Below the pieces are notes generated by a model, which was given only the letters and a program-made list of their open reading frames with translations, was not told the DNA's origin and ran no database searches. A program made the translations under genes and the position numbers. Positions 12,081-24,352 of a DNA stretch of 64,000 nt are shown one piece after another (the first letter of the stretch is position 1; every line of letters begins with the position of its first letter). This DNA is from Sipunculus nudus. Taxonomy: Eukaryota; Annelida; Sipuncula; Golfingiida; Sipunculidae. The stretch spans positions 65,354,159 to 65,418,158 of the forward strand of contig CM049313.1 of NCBI GenBank assembly GCA_026874595.1. The letters are read 5' to 3'.

Positions 12081-13090
12081 GACCACTGTGTTAGATTTTT
12101 CCCATTGTTTAAGGTTCTTCAACAACTATGTTTCACGGGATATAACATTAATAATTAATACATGCATCGCCTATTTGTCGAATTCAGCTGAACATCACGG
12201 CACATGGGCCACTATTTTGTTTGGTAATTTAAAAATTAATAATTTTGAAATAAAAATGTTAAAATGTCATATAAAATGGATTTTATAAAAACATACATCA
12301 TCAAAAAGAACTCATTACCAGGTTTAAAATGTTTGATACGTTACGCAGTAAAACATGCATTTTAAAAAATTTTGGATTAATTTAAAATTGATTTTTTCCC
12401 TGGGCTGCTACCTTAAAAGAATGAAAAAAAAAAACATGAAACAATTCTTGTCCATAATTGGAAAGCTTATAGTCTGGCGCACAGGCATAACGTTAAAATT
12501 AAAAGTTAGTGAGCAGTTTCTTAAATAACCCTTCCCATGATTTCAACTTTACTCGATACAACTTTGCTGAAAGGCGTTTACAATGAGAGCATAATTTGAA
12601 TCTATGTATATTGTTGTAACATAATGGATTATAACCACTGAAACATGATGTGTACTCATAGGCAACCGGGCCACTTTCTTACATATGTTGTACAAAGCCA
12701 CATTTAAGAGTAAAATTCAAGAGAACATCCCCTTCCTAATTCAAGCAACTGGTACTTTGGATTATTTGACGAACCCTGGTTTTTATTCCTACAAATATTT
12801 TGGCAAACATTGTCTGTTCAAAAAGCTTATTTGTGTACTGGTTCACGGATGATGTAGAAACATGAAAAATTTCAAAATATTTAAAATAATTGTTATACAC
12901 GCTCATCACAAATAATGCATTATCAAAAGAAATAAGAAAGCAGATCATAAACCATAAAATCAAGATTGATTCAAACTTAGTAACGCAGTTCTCACTGTTG
13001 TAGCAAACTCAGTAACGCAGTTCTTGTGACGTTTTCTATTTAAATTTATTCTGGTTATCTAATGATAATACAGTACATAGGAGTCACTTG
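12081..13090. other. intergenic stretch downstream of nAChR
   Basis: AT-rich. A short direct repeat, ACTTAGTAACGCAGTTCT/CTCAGTAACGCAGTTCT, lies near 12975 and 13006. Nothing else seen. Confidence 0.5.
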
Positions 13091-13096
13091 TTTATT
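13091..13096 (-). terminator. poly(A) signal AATAAA for the nAChR gene
   Basis: AATAAA on the minus strand lies about 30 nt after the TAA at 13125, so if used the 3' UTR would be very short. Seen in sequence; its use is inferred. Confidence 0.4.
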
Positions 13097-13124
13097 TATG
13101 TACATGACAATATAAACGCACAGT

Positions 13125-13331
13125 TTAGGCCATCATAGCAATGGTCATAATGACCGAAGCCACGAAAAATATAATCAGGCACAGTCTGTCGACGACCCTC
13201 GACAGGCGGCGCCATCCACTACCCACTCTTGACGGAGACTTGACGTCACTTCCGGGGTTCTCATCATCAAGGACGCGCACATACGGTTCCTCGGGGACGC
13301 AGAGGACGCGTCCAAGGACAGTCAGAAATAC
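13125..13331 (-). CDS. nAChR exon 9: short cytoplasmic loop, M4, stop
   Basis: 207 nt after AACAG, ending in TAA. It starts with the post-M3 amphipathic [11 protein letters not shown] motif, then about 30 linker residues, the pre-M4 helix [10 protein letters not shown] and M4. The protein stops right at the end of M4. The whole intracellular loop is about 50 residues, well below the usual length for the family. Confidence 0.92.
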   Translation of the reverse strand, partial: VFLTVLGRVLCVPEEPYVRVLDDENPGSDVKSPSRVGSGWRRLSRVVDRLCLIIFFVASVIMTIAMMA

Positions 13332-16300
13332 CTGTTTAATAAAGTATGACTTTCCAAATAAAATTTTTTAATTTATATGAATATAGTATTGTTGGTTTTA
13401 TAATAACCACAATGAAGAAGATTTAGAATTATGACAATGTATAAATGCAAATTACACTTTATGACAGTGTGTAATTTCCAGGTTTGAAGCAAAGTATTTC
13501 ATGAATATGACTTTTTTTTAAATTGTTTACAAATATACCTATATTGTATATATAATTCCACACAAAAAAAATCCACAATGAAACTAGTACAATTTTTTAT
13601 TTACGTGTGCTGTTTTGATTTGTTTCATATTCAAATAGAACCACTTGTTAAGAAAACTACAATGAACTTTAATCACAATATGAGTTTTAATAACCATATT
13701 ATTGTTTAAATATTTTTTAATTATTCGGTAACATAGAAATGAATTTTTACTCACGAATTTGAGTGCAGCAGGGACATCACCCGACTTAGTCCATGTCATG
13801 TTGACTACAGCAGCCATGAGCAGACAAAGGGCCGTCAGGACCATAGACACCAGGTTGTAGATTACTGAAGGATAACAATAATTTAATATTAAAAATTATC
13901 ACATACCTGTTCCAACTGTGGCCCTCTAACGGTGTCGACTGACAATTGGTGTTTGTTCCCATTATATTAAAGAAAATATCTTTGTCGTTATATATCAATT
14001 TGAATTTGTGAATAATATAAATATCGGACCTTATCGTTCATGGTGACGGTACAGTCGATACCCTTGGCTTGAACATGTAATTCATTTCATTAGCCAAATC
14101 TCGAAACCCTGACTCAGTATACACACGCGATTTTTGATCTGCTTGACCTGGCTTGTGATATCAATATGTGTATTTGGAAAATGACAGCCGCAAAAGCGTT
14201 TTTGAGAAACTGCAAGAAAGAAATCAGTCAGGGTCCGATATTGGCGTGGATAAGCAGCACGAAAGTATCCTGAGAACAGCGTCCAGTCGTCCGAAAATAA
14301 AACCGCCCAAAACCATAAATAATAGAAAAAAGTAAAGTCATAACATTCTCGGTGGCATCGTGGCAGCGCGGAAGGTCGTGTTTTATAATTAAATAAATCC
14401 ACCCACTCCGACTTTCAATGTATTTATAATCTTATATTAGACTGCTTTTCTTTCACATAGAAAAATCTTGCCGGAAATCTTCGACATGTTGGTCAGTTGC
14501 GTATGTCTGTTTGTTTGTGTGTTTGTGTGTCTGTGTGTTTTGCTTGTTTGTCAGTACTCTCCTGGCCACAATTTTGAAACTTTCAGGGTTGATTGAAAGT
14601 CCTGGAAGCCTATTGTTTTTGGTCGGCCTATGTCAAAGGTCAAGGTCATCGAAAAACTTTGAAATTTTATTTTCGTCATAACTTTGTCAATATTGGTCCT
14701 TACTTCACAAACCTATGCTCATTTTCTTCCTCTGTGTCTTCATCATAGCATGGTCTATGCATCTTTTCTCAACTCTGTGTCACTTTGTCAGTATGTCTGT
14801 CTGTCTGTCAGTTGACCTCAATTTCGCCTCCTTGCTAGTTTGTGTCTTACATAAAGCATTCTACAGGCCACTGTTTTGCAGGAATCATTTTGAAACTAGT
14901 GAATCTTATGTCTTACACTAATATCTCAAAATTGATTTTTCAGTTACGGGATATGGCCGCTAGGAGGGCTGCACTCGAACTCCACCAACTTATCATTTTT
15001 GACAGTATCTCCGAAACTATAAAACTGCATTACATAAACTATAGCTTAATTTCTTCCTTTTACATATAGCATTCTACAGGCCGGTGTTTTGCAGGAATCC
15101 TTTTGAAACAAGTGAATCTAATGTCTTACACTAATATCTCAAAAGCCATTTTTTTATTTTTGGGCACTGGCAGCTGCACTCGAACTTCATCAGCATTTCA
15201 TTTTTTAATATTTCAAAAAATATAAACCTGAATTACATAAACTATAGCTTAATTTCTTCCTCTGAATCTTTTCCATAACTTGGTCACATCATCTTGTCTC
15301 AGCTTTGTGTCACTTTGTCAGTATGTCTGTCTCTCTTGTCCTAAACTTCGCCTTCTTGCTAGTTCTTGTGTCATATATAGCATTCTACAGGCCGGTGTTT
15401 TGCATGAATCCTTTTGAAACTGATACATCTTATGTCATACACTAATATCTAATAACCACTAGGGGTCTTCCTCTGGGTCTTCTTGATAACTTGGTCAAGT
15501 CATCTGGTCTCAACTTTGTATAGCTTTGTCAGTAAGTCGGTCACTTCAAAACACTTCAAAATGTTACATTCCTCATAACTTTGTCTATTCTGGTCATATC
15601 TTCACAATCTTTGGCTCATTTTATCTCCTTTGTCTTCTGCATAACTTAGTCTAGTCAACTGTTCTCAACTTTGTGTCTCTGTGTCAATGTGTCTATACGT
15701 TTGTCAGTTGTTCTTAATGTTGCCTTCTTGCTGGTTCTTGCCTCTGTTTTAATAGCATTCTACAGGCCACAGTTTACCAGGTATCACTTGCAACTTCCTA
15801 ATCGTTTATTGGAATGATTTCTTGAAGCTGTGTCTTTTTAAATAGGTCAAAATTCAAGGTCAAAGTCATGAAAACACGTCAAATTATTATTTCCATCGTG
15901 ACTGTGTCAATATTGGGCCAATCTTTACAAACTATGGTTCATTTTTATCCTCTTTAATATATATATATATAAACTTTATTTATTTAACATTGATTGTACA
16001 AATAGTTATAATAACTTATACGAGCACTCCTCATGGCACGAATGTTGGCCTCTCGTCGGTAGTTTCTCCCTCTTTGTCTTCTTTATGACATGTTCTGATT
16101 AACTGTCTTCCAGTTTGGGTAAGTGTTTCCGGCTAGCGCGTGACCTCTGGTCGTCTTGTTATTTTAGGTTGAAGGTTTTTTTATGTGGACATACAAACTA
16201 AAAGGTTGTTTCAGAGAAAGTATCAAGATTGAACTCACCAATGACAGGCACCCTAGGGGAACCCTTGGGAACAACTCTTTCCAGAAAGAGTGCCAGCAAA

Positions 16301-16467
16301 GCCAACCCAAGGAGGACGCCAACACCTGGTATATAACAATATTTTATATCTTTTGATCAAGTAATATCGGTGTTGAAAAATTACTGATAGCATAACAAAA
16401 GCAAAATATTGTGTAAAGCGTCGTGTGTCATATCACTTGGCTTCGGTACACGTATATTTAAGAATTA

Positions 16468-16520
<53 letters not shown>

Positions 16521-17667
16521 GTATACATTGAAGTATATCGCTCACCATAAACCTGCGTGTGACGATATATCTCCAGCGCTAGCTGATGTGAATGATCAGT
16601 TTTAATTTGATGTCTAACAGACAAATATTAGCTCTTTTCTTGTTCTTTCTGTCTCTGTTAATTATTTCATGAATATAACACTAGAAAGTGCTCATTATCA
16701 AAATGCTACTATGAATAAACAGCTGTATCACGTAGGGTATTTTTAAGAATATAAACTTTCGATGAATGTTTCATGCATCATTCCATTATTAACTGGATAC
16801 TAAAAAAAAACTCAAATCATGTTCAAAACAGATATAAGTAAATGTATATTGAAAAACTAAAAAAAGGTATAAATATGACAATAACTGGAGTAGAAATCTA
16901 TTTCATGCTGCTACCCTTGATTTTATATAAATAGTACAAACCATTAGAAGAAAGGGAAGAAAAGTCAAAATCATATAAGAATATGCAAATACTATACTTA
17001 ATCAAAACATGTAAAAGGTCTATTCAAATATTATGTGTATGAAACATATAAAAAAATGATAAAGATTTAATTAAATACTACAAGTATCAGAACTCATACT
17101 TTTAATTATTTTGTGACTGGAGGAAAAAGAGGTCTCGGCCTTGTTTATGCAGTAAATTATTCAAAGATCAGAAAATATGTACAATGCATTTGCGCCAATC
17201 TTAAAAACTTCGTAATATTAAGCTTTTTTGAAAATGTAATAATCTACATTGGCATTTCTCGTCTCTTGAAAAAAACCTTTTGTAACAAGATGTTGGTTTT
17301 GACACTGTACTGTTCACGCTCTGTGAGCCCTCCTGTAATATTATACCGACAGAACTACAGTATCGGAAAACTGAGGTACGAATTCAAAGGGATATCACAA
17401 GCATTTATTTAAGGACCTTCACCTGCAAAGTGGGTTTCCACAACTAAGATGGTTTCATTAGGGGCGCCAATACGGGGGGGGGGGGGGGTTATATATAATA
17501 TTACTATCATAAATTATAATATAATATAATCAGAATTACAGAGTTTATTCTAAAATATTGTATGTCTAAACCTTGATTAGAAGTAACCTGTGCAAGGAGA
17601 AACATTATACTTCATATTTTAATAATTAAATTACTTTATTGTAATTTATTTAAATTATGTAATACAG

Positions 17668-17709
<42 letters not shown>

Positions 17710-20700
17710 AAATAAGTTACTCAGAAAAAGTACTAAAAGTAATAATTATAAAACTAAATATTCACACATGTTCTTGCTGAACTTTGCCTATAACATAAAA
17801 TTAAAACAATCACTGTTGCTTTTGAATCTTTTAAAAAGGAATTGTCATTTCCCGTTTAACTCATATTTCAAATGCAAATGCAAATATAATTTTTTTTTCA
17901 CTTGCAAATGTAAATGCAAATACATCACAACAGTGTTGCATTCAAGTGCAAATGCAAATACAGGCTTTTCATGTTTGCTGCATTTTAAATGCAAATGTGC
18001 AAATTTTAAATGCAAAAATATTTGCATTTGCACCCAAGTCTGATGAAGGCAAAAACTGTTGTTGGGGTGGCTGTAACTGTTAAATGTTTCAGGTCTCGGG
18101 GTATTTGGCGGGCTCTGTATGGATGTATATTTAAAGTCAAAATCCTAAACAAATTTGAATAATAATGTTTTAACCAGATGATCAAGATAATATAATTATC
18201 GCTTACGAACGAGATACTATCGCGTGCTCATGTTATAAAAAAAAACAAGTGACCTATCGGTCATGACGCTCAGCTGCTTAGCATGACCTACGAGATCATG
18301 GGCTGAGATTCACAACTTCCAATCAAATTTTGGAAGAACCTATTTGCCATTTTTAATTTTCTCTGATGACAGAAATATATATCACATATGTCTAGTTAAA
18401 ACACAGTGACTTGATGGTCGGAGGCAAAATGTATGGTTGTTGAGCTATCAGGAACTAATCCCAAAGCTTGCTTGATACCTGTCAGTCTCAAAAGCAACAC
18501 CATAGAAGCCAAATATAAGATCAACACATATTGCAAAAATTCAAGGAAATCCATGCACAAATTAACGGAAACGGGTGCTTCTGTACTGAACTTCCATAAA
18601 TGATTGTCATATGTTTTCAGAAATCTTCGGCCCATTCCTTTACAAGATTACATTAATGTACGTCCCACTGCATTAACTTAAACTATTCTTGAGATAATAT
18701 GTTTCAAAAGGAATTTAAAGATGGCTACCTGGTGGCCATGTTAGATTCCTGACAGGTCTGAAATCCAACAACAAACATCCTACAAAAGGGACCAAACGTT
18801 AAAAAATAACAGAAACTGCATTAACAAAAGGATTTTTAAGGTGGCTACCTGGCAAACAGTGTGTTTCTGACAAGTCTGACATTTGATTACACATCCTCCA
18901 ATAAGAGACCAAACTTGTTGCTCTAAAGAATGTAACAGGTATGAATGTCCAACACAATTCAAAAGTCATGATCAGGTTGGTGAGCTCTCACATCAGATTT
19001 ATCGACATGCAAATGTACAAAGTGTAAGTCCATTATTTTTAAACTATCATCTTGCTTTATAGTGGGGTCAGCAGGATAGGAAACTAAGTTCATTGCTATG
19101 ATTCCAAAAAATAAAATGTTTGAATGTCAAAATTTTTAAAATGTTCTCATCATCTTATAAACCTGTAGCTAAACTTTTAAACCTTGGGCCGGCAACAGAG
19201 TGTTTTTGTTATGCACTAATGAGGCATGTTCTTATTATTCAATGGGCTGATACAAAAGGGAGTCATATATCACAAGTGTCGCTCACAATTATGGCCACAC
19301 AGTGATATGTACCAGTAAGAGTGCAATGGTTATTTATATACAAGAAAAATAGAGATGGTCTACAAAGTAAGTTTTTATCATGAACATCCCTGACCTATGA
19401 CCTTGGCTTTCTGCCCACATATCAGTTGGATTTTTTCTAGAGTAATGGGTAACTACTAACCACATAAAACTAGAGTAATAATTTGGCAAGCAATGTGCGA
19501 ATAACTATGACCTGCAACCTTTATCCTCCTGACCAGCTGACCACATAATCAATACGTTATTTTTGCAGTTTAGCTTGAAATATGTTCACAAACATTTGGA
19601 ACAATTTAGTATAGCGACCTTGACCTCCGGCCTTTTGAACTCAACATCGATAGGATTGTTCCCCTTTCGGTTGGTAAGCCATATGTTACAGATGGAAGGT
19701 ATAGGTTGAAAAGTTTGCCTTAAAATGACTCAACGTAAGAAGTAGGTGCTGTAAACTTGACCTATGACATCAAAATCAACAGGTCTTTTTTCCTGTTCGC
19801 AGAGAAGCAATATGTCAATGCTGAGAGGTTTGGAATTAAAAGTCTTGCTTAAAATGTGTCAACAGCCTTTTTAAAGAAGTGGACGCTGTGACCTTGATCT
19901 TTGTCTAATCTATAAGATTCTTCTCCCACTTTGTAGGTGAACCATATGTGAAAGATCAAAGGTTTGGGATGAAAGGTTTGGCTTAAATTGCATCCATAAG
20001 CTTTTCAAAGAAGTGGGCCCTGTGACCTTGACCTTGTGACCTCAAAATAATTATCGTTCTTCCCATGTTGGTAGGTGAGCCTTGTGTGAAAAAATGGAAC
20101 GATTTGGATGAAACTTTTGGCTAAAGAATTAATTTTAGGGGTGCAAACATACCCCGTAACTTGGAGAATATAGGTCGCGGTGACCTAATTTCTGGTTTGC
20201 AAGGAGATCTTTTAAGTACCTCTAAGACTGCATAGGGTTCGTAGTCCTGGCCCTTACATTTACTATTCGTGAATGCTAACGGACGGAAGGACGGACAAAC
20301 GGAAGGACGACGGACAAAGACCCATCGGTATAGCACAGCATGACTGGAAGTCAGCTGAGCTAAAAACATAGCGTGCGAACGATTTGAAAAAAAAGTCTGA
20401 ATAAGGGTCACCGTAAAACACATTGTGCATGTTAAGGTCATAAAACAAATGCAATTGCAATTGGTATTAAATTAAATGTATATCTAAGATTGATATTGCC
20501 CCTGTGCTTTTACATGTGTAAATATGTACTAGCTGATAAACCCGGTATACCGGGCTTTTTACCGCGGTTTGGGAGATATATTTACTGAGATATTGAATGT
20601 TGGCTCAATTTTATTATAAAAGTTAAAAGAAAATATAGATTTTTAGTGGTATACTCTCGGAATAGGATATGTACAAATAATTTTTACTGTTATTCTGTGG

Positions 20701-23700
20701 CGCTGTGCTCGTGACAAAAATCATATCCCGGTATGTTTACCTTGAAGACCTAGTCAGTGATGATGTTTATACATTGCGAACCGGAATGAGACGCGGAGGC
20801 ATACATGTATACAGTGTTTCGTTGATATTTGACTGGTTCCTGTCGTTCTAATAAAAAATAGGTTGATGTGAGGAACACAGAAATATGCCTACATCGTAAG
20901 TAGCAGAAGCGGACCCAGCGGGACTCCGTGCAGTGGGTCCGTATCCATTTTCAGCCACCGCAACCCTTTTTTCATCGTATCAGACAAATTTTGAGGCCTG
21001 AAACCCCCGACACCACCCCAGCCCTGTTCCTGAAACTGGGACCTTGAATTAGGTTTTGTCATTAATCCTCCTGGGTTGAACTCTCCATTTCATAAAGCGA
21101 GAAACATGTGTTTTTCTCTTTTACTGACCACGCACTTGGTTCAAATCCCTCATTGAAAGCAAGCGTTATTCATATGAACAATAGTCCTTAGTGTCGGAGG
21201 TTAAGTGACCACGATGCACTCATTCCGGTGATTGCCGAAGGAAGTTCGGCTGTGCTTGGTGAAACAAGTGACCCATGGGTCATGACGCTCAGCTGCCAAG
21301 CATGACCTGTGACATCATGGACTGAGATTCACAACTTCCAGTCAAATTTTGAAGAACCAATTTGCCAATTTGTTGAAAATTTTCTATGACAACAGAAATA
21401 TATATCGCCTATGTCTGGTTAAAACACAGTGAATTGATGGTCTGAGGAAAATGCATGATTGTTAAGCTATCAGGAATAATTCCAACAGCTTGCTTGAAAC
21501 CTGTCAGTCTCAAAGAAACACCACAAAGGGCAAATATAAGATCAAAATATATAGCAAAAATCAAGGAAATACATGCAAGAATTACTGAGAAACAGGTGCT
21601 TCTGTATGAATTTTTATTTAATACAAGCCAACTGTACTGCACTTTTATAAATGATGGTAATATTTATTCAGAAATATTTGACCCAATCCTTTACAATATT
21701 ACATAAATATACATCCAACTGCATTCACTTTATCTGTTCTTGAGATAATATGATCAAAAGGAATTAAAAGATGGTTGCCTGGTGGCCATATTGGACTTCT
21801 GACAAGTCTAAAATCAGACAACAAACATTCTATAAATCGGACCAAACATTAAAGAAAAATTACTGAAACTGCACTAAAGAAAGAATTTCTAAGGTGGCTA
21901 ACTGGCAGACATAATGGATTTCTGACAAGTATGACATTTGATATCCCACATTCTCCAATAAGAGACCAAACTTGGGGCAAATTATCCAGTAATGAATGCC
22001 CAAAATAATTCAAAAGGCATGTCCAGGCCCTCATATCAGATTTATAGATATGCAATTGTAAAAAGTGTAAGTCCAATATTTTTTATTATCACTCTGCTTT
22101 TCAATGGGGTCAGCAGGGTAGGTAAACTGCCAAACCTGAGAGAAAAGAAATGCAGAAAGCATGACTAAGAGTCTTGAAATGAAACAAAAAGCCATCCTAA
22201 ATCAAGGTACACATCCACATATTATGAGAACAAACACTTGCTTTTATATGTGGTGATATATATTAAAATATTCAGATATCTAGGAAACTAAGTTTATTGC
22301 TAGGATTCCATAAAATAAACTGCAAAATGTTCCCATCATCTTATAAATCAGTAGCTAAACCTTAATACTATACTCTCATAGTCTTAATGCCTGGCTGAAG
22401 CATTCTGACAACAGTGTTTTTGTTATGAAGTAAGGAGGTACTTATCACTGAGCCTTATCACTTAATAGGCTGATACAAAAGGGAGTCATATGTCACCAGT
22501 GTCACTCACAATTACAGCCACACAGGGAGATGTACCAGCTGGAGTGGGATGGTTATATATACAAGAAAAATAGAGATGGTCTATAAAATAATTGTGAACA
22601 TCCCTGACCTATGACCTTGGCCTTTTGCCCATATATCAACTGGATTCTTTCTAAATGATGGGTAACTACTAACCACTTAAATCTGGTGTAATTACTTGGC
22701 AACCAATGGGTGAATAACTTTGACCTGCAACCTTTAACCTGCTGACCAGCTGACCCCAAAATCAATAAGTTATTTATTCAAGCAAAAAGACCCATAAATA
22801 TGAAGTTTGAGTCAAACTGAGTGATGCATAGATGTGGCATATGTGAAAGACTGAAGGTTTGGGTTGAACAGTTACACTTGAAATATGCTCACAAGCATTT
22901 AGAACAAATAAATATTGTGACCTTGACCTTTGACTTTTTGACCTCAACATCAATAGCCTTCTTCCCTTATTGGTAGGTAAGCCATATATGACAGATGGAA
23001 GGTACAGATTGAAAAGTTTGCCTGAAAATGACTCCACGCAAGAAGTGGGTGCTGTGAACTTGACCTTTGACCTCAAAATCAACAGGTCTTTTCCCCTGTT
23101 GGCAGAGAAGCGATATCAGTGCTGGAAGGTTTGGAATGAAAAGACAGCTTGAAATGTGTCCACAACCTTTTCAAAGAAGTGGATCCTGTGACCCTGACCT
23201 TTGACCTTGTGACCTCAAAATCTATAAGATTCTTCTCCAACTTAGTAGGTGAGCTATATGTGAAAAATCAAAGTATTGGGATGAAAGGGTTGGCTTAAAA
23301 TGCATCCACAGGCTTTCCAAAGAAGAGGCTCCTGTGACTTTGACCTTTTGACCTAAAAAAAAATATGGTTCTTCCCCTGTTGGTAGGTGAGCTGTATGTG
23401 AAAGATAGAAGGTTTGGGATGAAAATTTTTGTCTCAAAGAGTTATTTCTGGGGGGTGCAAACACACCCCATAACTTCGAGAATATAGGTCGCAGTGACCT
23501 AATTTCAGGTCTGCAAGGAGATCTTTTTATAACCTCTAAGACTGCATAGGGTTCATGGCCCTAGCCCCTAAGGTTACGATTTGTGCCCTGCTAACGGACG
23601 GACGGCCGGCCGGACGGCCGGACGGCCAGACGGCCGGCCGGACGGCCGGCCGGACGGACAGACGGAAGGACGCCGGACAAAGACCCATCGCTATAGCCCA

Positions 23701-23899
23701 GCATGACTGAAAGTCAGCTGAGCTAAAAACGGAAAAATCACTCAAAATTATATGTATAATAAAAATTATTTATTTTCATATCGCCTATGTCACTGCGGGG
23801 ATAATACCCTTTAAAATGATGTATGGCAGAATATTGTGCACAACGCGGTTATAGAGAACACAGCGAACAAACGTGAACCGAATTCCTTTTATAAGTATA

Positions 23900-23969
<70 letters not shown>

Positions 23970-24309
23970 TAGCATAAATAAATTCGCAATATGTGTTGTG
24001 TGGTAAAATCTGACCGAGATATGTCTTCTCGCTTGATCCCGTCGGGAGCAGGAACACAACGGGAATCAGAAGAGCAAGCACAACAGATGGCGCCACCAGC
24101 GTGTGTGCATATTGCCCCATTCTGCGTTTCATATTGATGGTGAAGGTCAGGTCAGGATAAGGTTCGGCGCAGCATGGGTAATGCTTCACGTTTTTCTTGC
24201 CAGTAGTTTCTTTGATCACCCATTCATTGTTTACTATGAAATCCGACAGATCAATTTCTTCCATTCCTGTATAAAAGGAAACATCTACCTGCAAAAACAA
24301 AGAAACATT

Positions 24310-24352
<43 letters not shown>

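Noticed and set aside
14082-14402. 106-residue minus-strand ORF in intron 7
   Set aside because: Aromatic-rich, no splice sites or family match; would interrupt the receptor frame.
17113-17412. 99-residue ORF in intron 6
   Set aside because: Composition matches AT-rich background and no motif is visible.
21138-21150. GGTTCAAATCCC resembling a tRNA B box
   Set aside because: No A box or cloverleaf upstream at the right distance.
24087-24098. GGCGCCACC-like motif in nAChR exon 6 as part of the palindrome family
   Set aside because: It is the codon string for L-V-A-P in M1 and has only 11 of 12 matching bases; coincidence.
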